Counted from the first letter of the stretch, positions 12,436-24,834 are shown. The stretch: DNA of 64,000 nt from Macrostomum hystrix (GCA_950097015.1 CATNEN010000012.1:1481501-1545500); one strand, 5' to 3'. Notes: generated from the letters alone by a model not told the origin. Numbers and translations are program-made.

Positions 12436-12748
12436 GGACCTTACTTGCAGTAGTCTAAATGGTTTCATTTACTGTTCAGGATTTTTAAACAATTGTGCCT
12501 ATTGTTCTTTCGCGGCTATTCGATTATGCAACTATTTTGCACTTCCTAACAACTTTTGGCATTTTTCACAAGTTCTTGACCTTGTGCTTTTCGCTTAAAC
12601 GGCTCGATTATTTTTTGGTCTAGGCATTTATTAAGGTTGCAGAGTAACAATATTAACAGTTTGCCTTCTAGTTGACGCTCCGTGCCGTGCTTGAATTTTT
12701 CGCCTCACTTCAAAGTTGCACTTTGAACTTTGTACTAGTTAACTGTCT

Positions 12749-12754
12749 AATAAA
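12749..12754 (+). terminator. AATAAA, probable MDN1 poly(A) signal
   Basis: AATAAA lies 314 bases after the MDN1 stop codon, with a T-rich stretch downstream. It is the first perfect hexamer on this strand after the stop. Confidence 0.5.
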
Positions 12755-12759
12755 CCTAT

Positions 12760-13724
12760 TATTGACAAACGAAGTTTGAAGCAGAGATGCAATTATCTTC
12801 CTGGATAAAAAATTGTTTTGCAATAGATGTTTTACTTTATTAAATTAAATTAATTTAAATGTGTAACTATTCTTCCATATGGGTAAAGCACCCATAAGTT
12901 CACTAAAAACCGACAGTCTCGTGATTTCACGTGAAACTATAATTTTTCAAGACTGTAGCCCGCATCTCGAACACATACTTTCGGTTCGAAGCGACTACAG
13001 CGTGGGGGCGCAGGCACCTCGATTAGGTCGCGAGGCCCTTAATTGCAACGGCAAAGTGCTAAACCAAGTTATTAGGGCTACCTAAGCAATTAATCTTTGC
13101 GTGTCCAAAAAATTAAAAATAGTAACTTGTGAGAGAAAGGCCCTTTTGTTTAAGATTTGGAGTTGCAGCGAAAAATTTATGCTGCATTGCGCGTATATTT
13201 GTATGAAGAAAAAGCGCGAGCGCGAGATAGAGGGGCATAAGCAGGTTGCAAAGTAGGTGGCGTGACAGTCTTCGCCAAAACCCTGGCTTAGCGAGTCGGC
13301 GGGCTAGTTGGACCAACCCAACCTCAACTATAGACTGAGGTTGAAGGGTTTTTAGTGAGGCTGCACTGGCGCTGGTCGGTCGAGTATTTAGTCAGTCGCA
13401 ACAAAGAAAAGTATTGTCAGGTTTAGACGAAACTATTTCGTGGTCTAATAAGTAAAACAAACAAAGTCGCTCTTGTCAACTTTTACAAATAATAGTGCAG
13501 TTTTAGTGTAACTTGTATGCGTAAATACTTTTTTAAAAATAATAACATTCCTTCAAGTTTTCGTTACCAAATATTTAAATTACGCTCTACCCAGGAAATT
13601 GAATTAGTGCAGTGAACAGCTGAGCTACAATTTAAGTTGTGGCTTAGGTTTAGGTCGTGAACCGGCCTTTGTCGCAGATTTACTAATAAAGCGTATCGAT
13701 ACGAAAATACTTTACCTGGTCAAA
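12760..13724. other. intergenic, MDN1 to INPP5K
   Basis: Less than 1 kb separates the MDN1 poly(A) signal from the start codon of the next gene on the same strand, so the INPP5K promoter and 5' UTR should lie here. No TATA box or other element can be assigned with confidence. Confidence 0.4.
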
Positions 13725-16700
13725 ATGGCAAATAGACTAGTAAGGTAAGGTTTACTCATTCGTATATTATTTTTTCGTTCCTGCTATGCAGTTTATAAAA
13801 TATCTGTATGTCTTCTTGTGTTACTATTTAATAGTGAACAAAATTTTTGTATCTATACGAATTCGAATCCGATTTCCGCAAGTGGCTTTATTAAGTTGAA
13901 TTATCAAGCTCAATAGTTTAGATTTTTTCACTATATTGGCTTGAAAATTGCACTAGCTACCATTTGCACTTATTTATTCTTAAAAGCACCTTTCAGATAA
14001 TATGGTATTAACTTAACTGAAACTATGAACCCAAAATGTATATTTTTATTGAATTTTCGATATACTTATACAAATGTCACTTCTTCATGTTCAGGGCCCT
14101 TTCTATTCAGGTATTGTAGGAAATTCAGAACAAATACATAATGAGACATAACATATGAAATATATTTGTATTCTACTAGTATAAGGATTACTACTAGAAT
14201 TAGATTATAATTAGAAACAGTAATAGGAATAGGAATCATAAAAAATTGGTCAGCACATTTGCTTAAACAACAATAAGACCACTTTTTCATGGAGTGCATT
14301 TTTGTATATTAGTTAAAATATGTTTTTCATAGTTTTTAATATACAAAAGCAAACCTAATGACAAAGTAAAAAAACTAAGTGAAATTATAAATGTAGGCCT
14401 ATTACTCATCACATTACTCATCATCACATCAGATAACTGAGACTATTTATGATAATTACCCATAAGCTTTTGTTTCTTTGAAAATTAAATTAAATATGTT
14501 TAATACTTCACAATATTTCGTTCTATTTGATAACTATTTGAAAATTAAAACAAAAGTACATCTACATAAAATACTGCACATTTGTTTTCATAGCCTCTAC
14601 CTGGTCACATGGAATGTGGGTGACAAAGGCCCACCATCTGACAACCTAAAAGAGCTACTTAACCAACACACAGATGCCAAACCTGATGTTGTGGCTATTG
14701 GGTAAGTCTGCACACAAAAATTGACAAATATGTCTATTAATATGTTGTAGATTATTAACAGTGGGACTAACAAGCAATTTTGCAGCCCATTTTTATGGGC
14801 CCCAAGGGGAGGCATTTTGAACGAAACACGAAACTCAAGAACACATGCCAAATTTTCGTTGTGCATATTCTGAAACAATAATCAAGTTGCCAGTCCTTCA
14901 GACCGTCGAGATATTCATCGGTTCTGGCCGAAGGTCATATTTTTCCCATTAGAGCTAGTGTATTTCATACACACCTATACACGAATTTGCACTGCGCCTC
15001 AGTGCGGCCTTGCCAGGCTTTCAGACTTTATCAGCATGTCACCCGAATGTGCCTGCATCATCTCCGTCTTCGATGGTCACCTACCTTTATGTAGACGGTC
15101 AGACGGAGCTGCTGGACCTTCAAAGGTTGGCACCAGCCAAGCAGCGTTCCGTTCTGGTGCAGCACAAATAATTGTCAGGGAAGACTCCCTCCTGTTTCAA
15201 AAGCCCCTTAATCATGAGACAAATATATTACAGCTTAAAAATAAGCTTGAATGAATTCTGCATGCATGGCAATAATTTAAGCGCTGACTTCATATTTCAA
15301 ATATTAAAATGGCAAGGTTTTGACTCGATTGGACCTTAAGGTCTAAAATAATTCCTTGGTCCAATAAATCACTGATAATTAGCTGCTTATTAACTAATTA
15401 TTTATTTTTCCGATGGCAGTCTGCAGGAGGCCAAGAAGGAGGCTGAATGGCTGGACGCCTTCCGCCGTGTGCTGCTACCCAGGGGCTACGTCCTGGTCAA
15501 GCAGCGCTCATTGTGGGCCATCCATCTGTTTGTGTTTGTCATGCGCAACCACCTGGTTGCCGTGCAGAATATCGAGTCGGAGGTCACGCGATCCGGCTAC
15601 GGCGGTGTCATGGTGAGGTCGCGGTCCGGATGACAAGCTTAGATTCGTATGGCGGCACTGAAACCTATAGCTACTACTAATGCCTGGACCTATATATACA
15701 ATGTACCCTTACGTTGTACAGTACAGCAATCGTGCTACGAACTATATGTACCCTATACCAAATAACGTCTAACTGTTCACAATAGTATATAGCTGTACAC
15801 AATAACATCTAGTTGTACATAATAATATCTAGCTGCACATTATAATGTGTCTCAGTACCAAATTACGTCCAGCTTTACAGAATAATATTTAGAATTGCAC
15901 AATAACTCTTGTACTCTATGACACTTGTAAACTATTACATCAGTACATTATAACAAAATGAATGACTTATGCATACAACAACAATATACTGAATTACTCA
16001 GGGCAACAAAGGTGGCGTGAGCATTCGCATGGATCTGTACGGAGTGAACTTCATCATTGTTAACGCCCACTTTACTGCTCACATTACTGAGAATCACGAA
16101 CGAATTGAAGACTTCATGGATATCATTGAGAATCAAAAGTTCAAGGATAGCGACGTTGAGAAGCTTCTAGACCACGATTTTGTGTTCTGGATTGGCGACC
16201 TGAACTTTCGCATCAACGATCTAGACAATGACCTAGTGCAGCGCAAGATAGAACAGAAGAGTTACGCTGAACTGCTGAAGCACGACCAGCTCATGATCAG
16301 TAAGGATGCTGGCCTTATCTTTGCCCGCTTCCATGAGGGACCGATTAACTTTCCGCCTACCTACAAGTACGACAAGAATACAGACAGGTGCGTAGATAGA
16401 GAATAGGAGATGATCGATTGGCTGTTTTGCTAATCCTATTGCTGATTGATCCTTCCTCTAATCTGATTGTCGATTGGCTGTTTCCCTACTCCCATTTCTG
16501 ATTGGCTGTTTCCCTACTCCCATTTCTGATTGGCTGTTTCCCTACTCCCATTTCTGATTGGCTGTTTCCCTACTCCCATTTCTGATTGGCTGTTTCCCTA
16601 CTCCCATTTCTGATTGGCTGTTTCCCTACTCCCATTTCTGATTGGCCGTTTCCCTAATCTGATCCATGATTGGCTGTTCCACTGATAATAGTGAATAAGT

Positions 16701-19059
16701 TGGCAATTGGCTACTCCTCCACGCGCGCAGGTATGACACTTCGTCAAAGCAACGCAAGCCAGCGTGGACAGACCGCATTCTGCACCTGATCAACGAGGAC
16801 AACTTTGAGAATCTGGTGCTGAGCATCGATCAGCAGTGGTACCGCCACCTGCCACAGTACAGAGCCTCCGATCATCGGCCCGTGTGCTCCCTCTACCACC
16901 TGAAGGTGTTCGATCGAGCGCCCCGAATGCCGGTTGTCATGGAGACGGATCCGGTGTATCACGTGCACCAGAAGGAGAACTGCAAGCTGCAGTTGCGCTA
17001 CCGCATCAATCACAGGTGCAAGCAGCGCTTCCAGCCAGACAGCTGGGACTGGATCGGCCTGTTCGATGAGGCCATGCCGGACTTCGCCTCGGCGCTGTCC
17101 AAGGCCTACGCGCCGTCCACCGACGCCGAGGACACCGACTTTGGCGTCGACGCCACCCTGGACTTGCCGACTAATCTGCAGTCTGGCCTCTACCGTCTGG
17201 TGTACTTCAGCACCAAGAAGAACTGCCCGGTTGGCTACAGCGACCCAATCAAGATCTTCGCCGAGAGGCAGCGCGCTCCTGTCAGCATCACGGCCGACTG
17301 CGAGTACCGCGGACCTGGCCGACTGCGCTTCACTTACACTGTGCATCACAGCTGCAAGCAGGCCTTCTCGCCTAACGCTGCCGACTCTCTTCGTCTGGCT
17401 GCTGACGAATCTCCTTCGAATGCAAGCAGCATCATGGAGGTTCGCGTGCCGACGGCCGACACCGAGGCCACCGGATTCGGTGTTGAGGCCGGCTTCGACC
17501 TCACCGGCGTGGAGCCTGGCAACCGTCGCCCCGGAGCCTACCGGATCCTGTACTTTAGCAGCGAAAAGATATCCGTGGTTGGCTGCAGCGAGCGGTTTAA
17601 GGTCAGTCAGTATTCGACATTAGCCTGCAACGGATGGGGAATTGGGGATTGCACTGTCACACTGCTTCATCCAGCTTCTCAGATTGCACTGTCACACTGC
17701 TTCATCCAGCTTCTCAGATTGCACTGTCACACTGCTTCATCCAGCTTCTCAGATTGCACTATCACTCATCCAGCTGCTCAGATTGCACTGTCACTCACTC
17801 ATCCAGCTGCTCAGATTGCACTGTCACTCACTCATCCAGCTGCTCAGATTGCACTGTCACTCACTCATCCAGCTGCTCAGATTGCACTGTCACTCATCCA
17901 GCTGCTCAGATTGCACTGTCACTCATCCAGCTGCTTAGATTGCACTGTCACTCATCCAGCTGCTCAGATTGCACTGTCACTCACTCATCCAGCTGCTCAG
18001 ATTGCACTGTCACTCATCCAGCTGCTCAGATTGCACTGTCACTCATCCAGCTGCTTAGATTGCACTGTCACTCATCCAGCTGCTCAGATTGCACTGTCAC
18101 TCACTCATCCAGCTGCTCAGATTGCACTGTCACTCACTCATCCAGCTGCTCAGATTGCACTGTCACTCATCCAGCTGCTCAGATTGCACTGTCACTCATC
18201 CAGCTGCTCAGATTGCACTGTCACTCATCCAGCTGCTCAGATTGCACTGTCACTCATCCAGCTGCTCAGATTGCACTGTCACTCATCCAGCTGCTCAGAT
18301 TGCACTGTCACTCACTCATCCAGCTGCTCAGATTGCACTGTCACTCATCCAGCTGCTCAGATTGCACTGTCACTCATCCAGCTGCTCAGATTGCACTGTC
18401 ACTCACTCATCCAGCTGCTCAGATTGCACTGTCACTCATCCAGCTGCTCAGTTTGGACTGTCACTCATCCAGCTGCTCAGATTGCACTGTCACTCACTCA
18501 TCCAGCTGCTCAGTTTGGACTGTCACTCACTCATCCAGCTGCTCAGATTGCACTGTCACTCACTCATCCAGCTGCTCAGATTGCACTGTCACTCACTCAT
18601 CCAGCTGCTCAGATTGCACTGTCACTCACTCATCCAGCTGCTCAGTTTGGACTGTCACTCACTCATCCAGCTGCTCAGTTTGGACTTATGATTTCCATTC
18701 TGTAAATTCTTGACCTTTTCTTAAGTGGCTTGGCTGCAACTCTTATCCATCAAAGCCTTAGCATTGCTAGCTCGTGGCTCTTGTGTTTGCTCTTAAAGCC
18801 ACTTTCTTCTTACTCTCTCTAAGCTCTTCTTTTAGCCAAAGTCTGCTTGCACCCTAGCCTAAGGCAATTAATATTTGCTAAATAGTCTGCACTTAATCCT
18901 GACAGTCATTTATTTCGTGTCTAGTCTAGTCAAGAGACCCTAAATTATGCGATCTAGGAGTATATATTAGACTATAAACAAGTGAAATATAACGACCAAC
19001 AAGTTCTTTTCTTTCGTTCTTTCTTTCAGATTAGCTGGTCCGTTGGCAGTGAAGTTTGA
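13725..19059 (+). CDS. INPP5K: inositol polyphosphate 5-phosphatase with two SKICH-like domains
   Basis: Removes the 5-phosphate from phosphoinositides such as PI(4,5)P2 and PI(3,4,5)P3. Six exons with agreeing phases: 13725-13744 (ATG), 14594-14701, 15420-15612, 16002-16387, 16731-17601 and 19030-19059 (stop TGA), 535 aa in all. Catalytic motifs in order: VTWNVG, GNKGGVS, FWIGDLNFRI, PAWTDRI and SDHRPV. Two C-terminal beta-sandwich SKICH-like domains follow: the first (about 16940-17260) keeps the WDWIGL motif, the second (about 17275-17601 plus the last exon) has lost it. Vertebrate INPP5K (about 448 aa) and INPP5J carry one SKICH domain. The start gives MANRLVSLYLVTWNVG, a short leader like INPP5K. 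The frame stays open for about 1.1 kb past the donor at 17602, but that is a minisatellite; the nine-codon last exon restores the family ending (ERFKIS). INPP5K versus INPP5J is not decided. Confidence 0.93.
14850..15200. other. intron stretch with possible mobile-element piece
   Basis: In INPP5K intron 2. A short string here (CACAAATAATTGTCAG, near 15164) recurs at about 44535, with similar bases before it (CGTTC, GGTGCA). This hints at a dispersed repeat, but its boundaries are not visible. Confidence 0.3.
15755..15910. repeat. degenerate 22-23-bp tandem repeat in INPP5K intron 3
   Basis: About seven weakly conserved copies of CACAATAATATCTAGCTGTA-like units, AT-rich, ending about 90 bases before the acceptor at 16001. 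Confidence 0.65.
16420..16675. repeat. 28-bp minisatellite in INPP5K intron 4
   Basis: Six nearly perfect copies of a 28-bp unit (CTGATTGGCTGTTTCCCTAC plus TCCCATTT), flanked by diverged copies, between the donor at 16388 and the exon at 16731. Confidence 0.93.
17640..18688. repeat. 29/33-bp minisatellite in INPP5K intron 5
   Basis: Over 30 copies of a 29-bp unit (CAGATTGCACTGTCACTCAT plus CCAGCTGCT), mixed with a 33-bp variant that has an extra ACTC and with a few initial 35-bp copies. It starts about 40 bases after the donor at 17602. Late copies carry TTTGGA instead of ATTGCA, which marks local copying. Open frames through it are intronic. Confidence 0.95.
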
Positions 19060-20100
19060 AACCAGTTCGAGTCGTTTAATTAGCCAATAATAAAATCTGA
19101 TAACTGAACTCAAGTAAAAAGATTAATTTTTGTGCAACTAAATCGTCTTTTCAATTTTATGGTCGCTTTGGTATTAGAAACAGTTTTTGTCCTCCTTCAA
19201 TTTTTCGTTCCTTTTCTTACACATATATCCTTTTATATAGCTACTACTTTTTAATGAACCATCTTGAAGCTCGACAGTGGATCCTTTCTTTAGATTATCA
19301 TTTGCATAGTGTTTGTATGCGAAGTCTCTTGTATATTTCTTTTAAATTTATATTCATATAAATCATTATTTAAGTGTAAGTTGTTTTGTTTTACTGTTTC
19401 TGGCTAACATTTCAGCTTTTTGTTTTTATTTATTTATTTTTTTCTCTATAAACTTTTATTGCTTTTCGCTAAATAATTCATGCAAAGGGTCATATTCTTC
19501 TTTTTTTGTTGCTATCGATAGCCAGTATCTTCGCCTTGATTGTTTTTGTTGTGCGACGAGATTTTTAATCTATTTGGTCATTTCCTTCGTTATTTTATGT
19601 TATTAAGAGTCGGATGAACGTTGGAACTTATAGGCTACAAGAAAAGGCTTCATATGTGTTATTTGTTTTTCAAATTAACACATCAGTAGCCTATAGATGT
19701 ATAATAAATAATATTTTGTTTGTTTTTACTAGAAATTGTTTCCGTTCATCCAACTCGAAATTTTCTTTACTGGGTGCACGCGTTAATTAACGTAGTAAAA
19801 GAAGTATTTGTTCTATAATTTTTATGCTTACCTTTCCGTGTCTTACATAATAGAATCAACATCAAACTCTATTTAAACTGACAACTTATATTTGTTATCT
19901 TTCCAAAGATAAATAAAAATCTATACTCATTTGGACACCTTTTTACCTTTCTTCGGTGTCATATCGATCGTACTGTACCAGTACCTGCTGCTATCTGTAC
20001 CTTTAGATTTATCACCGCAGATTGAGAATATTATTGAGTTAATTAACAATTTACGCAGTGCTAGGTAATGCTTATTCCCCAGTTACCATAATATAATAAT
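19060..20100 (+). other. INPP5K 3' UTR and AT-rich flank
   Basis: An AATAAA lies about 30 bases after the stop (near 19087, in CCAATAATAAAATC) and could be the poly(A) signal. The rest is AT-rich with poly-T runs and no recognised gene. Confidence 0.4.
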
Positions 20101-20108
20101 AATAATTG

Positions 20109-20435
20109 CAGGAGGGTTGCAGGGAATGACACATCATTAGGTGACACTAGACCCGCAGCCAGCGAGGAGGCAATTCTGCCCATTCCGCTGACTCCTGAGC
20201 ACACACGCACACAGATACCGTACGCGCAGGCACACGCTCACACAGGTGTGTGCATCTGCCTTGACTTTCTCACTGTGCCTTGGAGGTTGGCCCTCAAGGG
20301 CGTAAATTGCACGACAAGCTCCCAAGCCTTCTCTCCGCGGCTGCGCCCCAAGTAAACGTGGCCTCGCCGCGGAATCGAACTTAGGGACCGTGGTGCGTGA
20401 GGCAAACGCGTTAACCGCTCTGCCACCGACCCCTT
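20109..20435 (-). repeat. tRNA-derived SINE, family 1, full-length copy
   Basis: Minus-strand head: GGTCGGTGGCAGAGCGGTTA (A box region), then AAGTTCGATTCCGCGG (B box), followed by the family body and a 3' end with ACCCGCAGC read in reverse. Same family as 11160, 43317, 45147 and 49346. Confidence 0.85.
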
Positions 20436-20951
20436 CACCCGTTACCATACTCGTAGATTACAACGTTTTAGTGTAAAATTGAATGCGTGATAAAAAATCT
20501 CATTAAAGAACAACTTATACGGCAAGAAATGCAATAAAGCAAGGTAAAGCAAGAACAACGGATATGACATATGACAACCCGCTGTGCATATCGATGGAAT
20601 TCGACCATAGACAACAGCAGAGGGCGGGCTTGCTGTTAGTTTCAACCTCGTTTCAACACGCGTAGGCTAACTACAACACTAATATGGATAGGCTTCTCGG
20701 GCTGAAACGAGGCAAAACGTCGAGGCGCGTAGTTGGTAATGTTGGTATATTATTCTTGGTATCCTTTTCATCAGTATGGTTTATGGTTAATGGTTTAGTC
20801 CCACTGAATAATTTATAAGGTTATACCTCTTAAAGAAATAATTCTCTAGACAAACTCTGTCTCATCGTCATTTATTTACAAGAACATATTTGTACGCGTG
20901 AATTTTTTCAGTAATAACTGCACGGTCATTCGCTATTATCATTACTTAATT

Positions 20952-21259
20952 CAGGGGTAGGCAAACTTATTTGCTGGCGGGCCAAAGAGAGAACCTAAAA
21001 GACGACAGCGGGCCGCATTGACTGTATAAATATGAGATAGGGGAGAGATGAGACACGGGAGAGATGAGACACGGGAGAGATGAGAAACGGGAGAGATTAG
21101 ACACGAGAGCGATGAGACACAGGAGAGATGAGACACGGGAGAGATTAGACACGAGAGAGATGCAACAGGACACTGTAGATGTCAGAAGGGGCAACGGGCC
21201 GGATTTGGGAGCTTCGAGGGCCGCATCTGGCCCGCGGGCCGGAGTTTGCCGACCCCCTG
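20952..21259 (+). mobile_element. hAT-type MITE with 8-bp target duplication
   Basis: Terminal inverted repeats start CAGGGGTAGGCAAACT at 20952; the reversed right end reads CAGGGGGTCGGCAAACT. Both ends continue into GC-rich matching sequence (GGCGGGCC / CCCGCGGGCC). The element is flanked by the perfect 8-bp direct repeat ACTTAATT (20944-20951 and 21260-21267), the size made by hAT transposases. Inside lies a purine-rich minisatellite of about 16 bp (GAGATGAGACACGGGA-like) at about 21035-21165. There is no coding capacity. Relatives lie at 41594-42377 and 56622-57077. Confidence 0.88.
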
Positions 21260-21863
21260 ACTTAATTGGACTTTATCGGCGCCAGACAACCGCCCATTAA
21301 TCGGACCCATTACAAAATAGAGGGAAGAATTATTCTGAGGGCTTGAAGAGTATTGTAAGGAGGCTCATACTGATAAACTAATCTGCAAGGTCATCGCGCC
21401 TAGCCGACTTATCCACGTTGTCTATTCACTGATGCCCTCTGGATATTATTGAGTCATAGACATTGAATCTGAGGACTCAGCATTTTTCAGTCTGAATAAG
21501 CCGCTCTTATATTGTGCGCATTCCCTCGGGAGTCAAGGCGATTTGAATATACGTCTAACAGACTTCGCACAAGCCCAGTGATGATTGAGTTGGTTTCTAA
21601 TGCTCTTAAATGTACATTTTGGGGATTCTATCGGAAGTTTTAAAAAGTACCAACTGCTGCCTCACCAATTATGTATTTTTCAGATCGCAGAATTTGTCCG
21701 AGAAGTGCGCTGAACATTTAAATGAACTTGTGAAGATTCTGATTTGTGCGTAAAATTACTGCTAAAAAATTGAACCTGAAATTTAAGAAGTCAAAATTTA
21801 ACAACGCGTAATAACGAGTGTTTTTTATCGAAGAGTAAGAGACTCTACTCGTAAGTAGATTTA
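21260..21863. other. intergenic, nothing recognised
   Basis: Unique-looking AT-rich DNA between the MITE and the IDH1 3' duplication. No gene, RNA or repeat was identified. Confidence 0.4.
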
Positions 21864-22757
21864 ATAATCTACGGTCGTACAGTCTCAATAAGCCAGGCAT
21901 AGATCGCATCCTTATTTTCTTATATTTCGTGACAATTTTAACTAGCAATGTCTAAGGCGCCGTACTATTAATTGATGTAATGATAAACAGTAGCATTGTA
22001 TAAAATGTCCAGCCGACAAGGCAATTTAGGCTAATTAAAAATAATGCAAAATAAAAAGATGACAATTGGCAATTTATTAACGGTCTATAGATAATGTAGA
22101 TAAATAGACTAAAAACTATTTTTGCCGCACTGTATATCAATTGCGCAAGGCGAGGAACTTGGTTGCGTGTCACGGATAAGCGGGACTCTGTGTATAAAAG
22201 CGAATTATTGCTTTGCACTCTGAATAGCGAACTTTCTATTTTGATGTGCAAATAAAAGAAATATATTATAAATAAGGGGATGTTTCATTCATATATAATC
22301 GACGCAAAATTCATTTTCCCAGATGAACAGACAACTAGCTATGTGTCTCATTGTGTAGCTTTCGTAGTGTAGTTCTTCATCATCAGATTTTGGCATTCTC
22401 GGCTAGGCTAGCCCGCAGATTCTCGGCCAGCTTGTCCATGAACTCGAAGGTGTTGAGATAGTCCTCGCGTTTCACACTGTTGAAGTGAAAATTTGAGGTT
22501 TTAGACCTTAAAATTTGGTCCTGTGCAACCGAAGACAAGTGCAAAATGAATACCTCATGGGACAATGAGACAAAATGGTTAAATACTAAGAGAGAGGAGA
22601 CACAGGTAGGATAAGACAGGGATAAGAGAGGAGACACGGGTAGGATAAGACAGGGATAAGAGAGGAGACACGGGTAGGATAAGACAGGGATAAGAGAGGA
22701 GACACGGGTAGGATAAGACAGAGATAAGAGAGGAAACACGGGTAGGATAAGACAGGG
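21864..22757 (-). repeat. segmental duplication, copy A, with IDH1 terminal exon
   Basis: Pairs with 24835-25728 at a constant offset of 2971 bp. Over at least 850 bases I see only two substitutions (near 21932-21938, GACAATTTTA against GAAAATGTTA in copy B) and no indel. It holds the IDH1 3' flank, terminal exon, its acceptor and the first units of the intronic array. The left breakpoint shares the short sequence ATAATCTACGG with the other copy. Confidence 0.93.
22383..22476 (-). CDS. IDH1: IDH1 terminal exon, distal duplicate
   Basis: Identical to the terminal exon at 25354-25447: acceptor CTTCAACAG, then [16 protein letters not shown] and the ending ENAKI with a stop. It joins exon 36039-36560 in the correct phase, so it could serve as an alternative last exon that gives the same protein with a transcript about 3 kb longer. 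A possible poly(A) signal (TTTATT on the plus strand at 22073-22078) is also duplicated. Whether it is used cannot be told from sequence. Confidence 0.75.
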
Positions 22758-24834
22758 ATAAGAGAGGAGACACGGGTAGGATAAGACAGGGATAAGAGAG
22801 GAGACACGGGTAGGATGAGACAGGGATAAGAGAGGAGACACGGGTAGGATAAGACAGGGATAAGAGAGGAGACACGGGTAGGATAAGACAGGGATAAGAG
22901 AGGAGACACGGAGGATAAGATAGGAGACAGGGATAAGAGAGGAGACAGGGATAAGAGAGGAGACACGGAGGATAAGATAGGAGACAGGGATAAGAGAGGA
23001 GACACGGAGGATAAGATAGGAGACAGGGATAAGAGAGGAGACACGGATGATAAGATAGGAGAGAGGGATAAGAGAGGAGACACGGAGGATAAGATAGGAG
23101 ACAGGGATAAGAGAGGAGACACGGAGGATAAGATAGGAGACAGGGATAAGAGAGGAGACACGGAGGATAAGATAGGAGAGAGGGATAAGAGAGGAGACAC
23201 GGAGGATAAGATAGGAGACAGGGATAAGAGAGGAGACAGGGATAAGAGAGGAGACACGGAGGATAAGATAGGAGACAGGGATAAGAGAGGAGACACGGAG
23301 GATAAGATAGGAGACAGGGATAAGAGAGGAGACACGGATGATAAGATAGGAGAGAGGGATAAGAGAGGAGACACGGAGGATAAGATAGGAGACAGGGATA
23401 AGAGAGGAGACACGGAGGATAAGATAGGAGACAGGGATAAGAGAGGAGACACGGAGGATAAGATAGGAGAGAGGGATAAGAGAGGAGATACGGGTAGGAT
23501 AAGACAGGGATAAGAGAGGAGACACGGGTAGGATAAGACAGGGATAAGAGAGGAGACACGGAGGATAAGATAGGAGACAGGGATAAGAGAGGAGACAGGG
23601 ATAAGAGAGGAGACACGGAGGATAAGATAGGAGACAGGGATAAGAGAGGAGACACGGAGGATAAGATAGGAGACAGGGATAAGAGAGGAGACACGGATGA
23701 TAAGATAGGAGAGAGGGATAAGAGAGGAGACACGGAGGATAAGATAGGAGACAGGGATAAGAGAGGAGACACGGAGGATAAGATAGGAGACAGGGATAAG
23801 AGAGGAGACACGGAGGATAAGATAGGAGAGAGGGATAAGAGAGGAGACACGGAGGATAAGATAGGAGACAGGGATAAGAGAGGAGACAGGGATAAGAGAG
23901 GAGACACGGAGGATAAGATAGGAGACAGGGATAAGAGAGGAGACACGGAGGATAAGATAGGAGACAGGGATAAGAGAGGAGACACGGATGATAAGATAGG
24001 AGAGAGGGATAAGAGAGGAGACACGGAGGATAAGATAGGAGACAGGGATAAGAGAGGAGACACGGGTAGGATAAGACAGAGATAAGAGAGGAAACACGGG
24101 TAGGATAAGACAGGGATAAGAGAGGAGACACGGGTAGGATAAGACAGGGATAAGAGAGGAGACACGGGTAGGATAAGACAGGGATAAGAGAGGAGACACG
24201 GGTAGGATAAGACAGGGATAAGAGAGGAAACACGGGTAGGATAAGACAGGGATAAGAGAGGAGACACGGGTAGGATAAGACAGGGATAAGAGAGGAGACA
24301 CGGGTAGGATGAGACAGGGATAAGAGAGGAGACACGGGTAGGATAAGACAGAGATAAGAGAGGAAACACGGGTAGGATAAGACAGGGATAAGAGAGGAGA
24401 CACGGGTAGGATAAGACAGGGATAAGAGAGGAGACACGGGTAGGATAAGACAGGGATAAGAGAGGAGACACGGGTAGGATAAGACAGAGATAAGAGAGGA
24501 AACACGGGTAGGATAAGACAGGGATAAGAGAGGAGACACGGGTAGGATAAGACAGGGATAAGAGAGGAGACACGGGTAGGATGAGACAGGGATAAGAGAG
24601 GAGACACGGGTAGGATAAGACAGGGATAAGAGAGGAGACACGGGTAGGATAAGACAGGGATAAGAGAGGAGACACGGAGGATAAGATAGGAGACAGGGAT
24701 AAGAGAGGAGACAGGGATAAGAGAGGAGACACGGAGGATAAGATAGGAGACAGGGATAAGAGAGGAGACACGGAGGATAAGATAGGAGACAGGGATAAGA
24801 GAGGAGACACGGATGATAAGATAGGAGATAGGAT
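22586..24834. repeat. purine-rich composite minisatellite, short block
   Basis: The same units as the large block at 25557. A 34-bp unit (GGATAAGAGAGGAGACACGG plus GTAGGATAAGACAG) alternates with a 39-bp unit (same start, then AGGATAAGATAGGAGACAG) and an 18-bp unit (GGATAAGAGAGGAGACAG). In 22900-24060 a higher-order unit of about 291 bp is visible (seven 39-mers plus one 18-mer). It ends abruptly at 24834 where duplicate copy B starts. Confidence 0.95.

Noticed and set aside
17602-18705. A 629-residue protein extending INPP5K through the 29-bp repeat
   Set aside because: A good donor, a downstream acceptor in phase and the conserved family ending show that the repeat is intronic.
22185-22225. 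TATA box (GTATAAAAGC) as a plus-strand promoter
   Set aside because: It lies in the IDH1 3' flank, with no plus-strand gene downstream; present in both duplicates only because it was copied.
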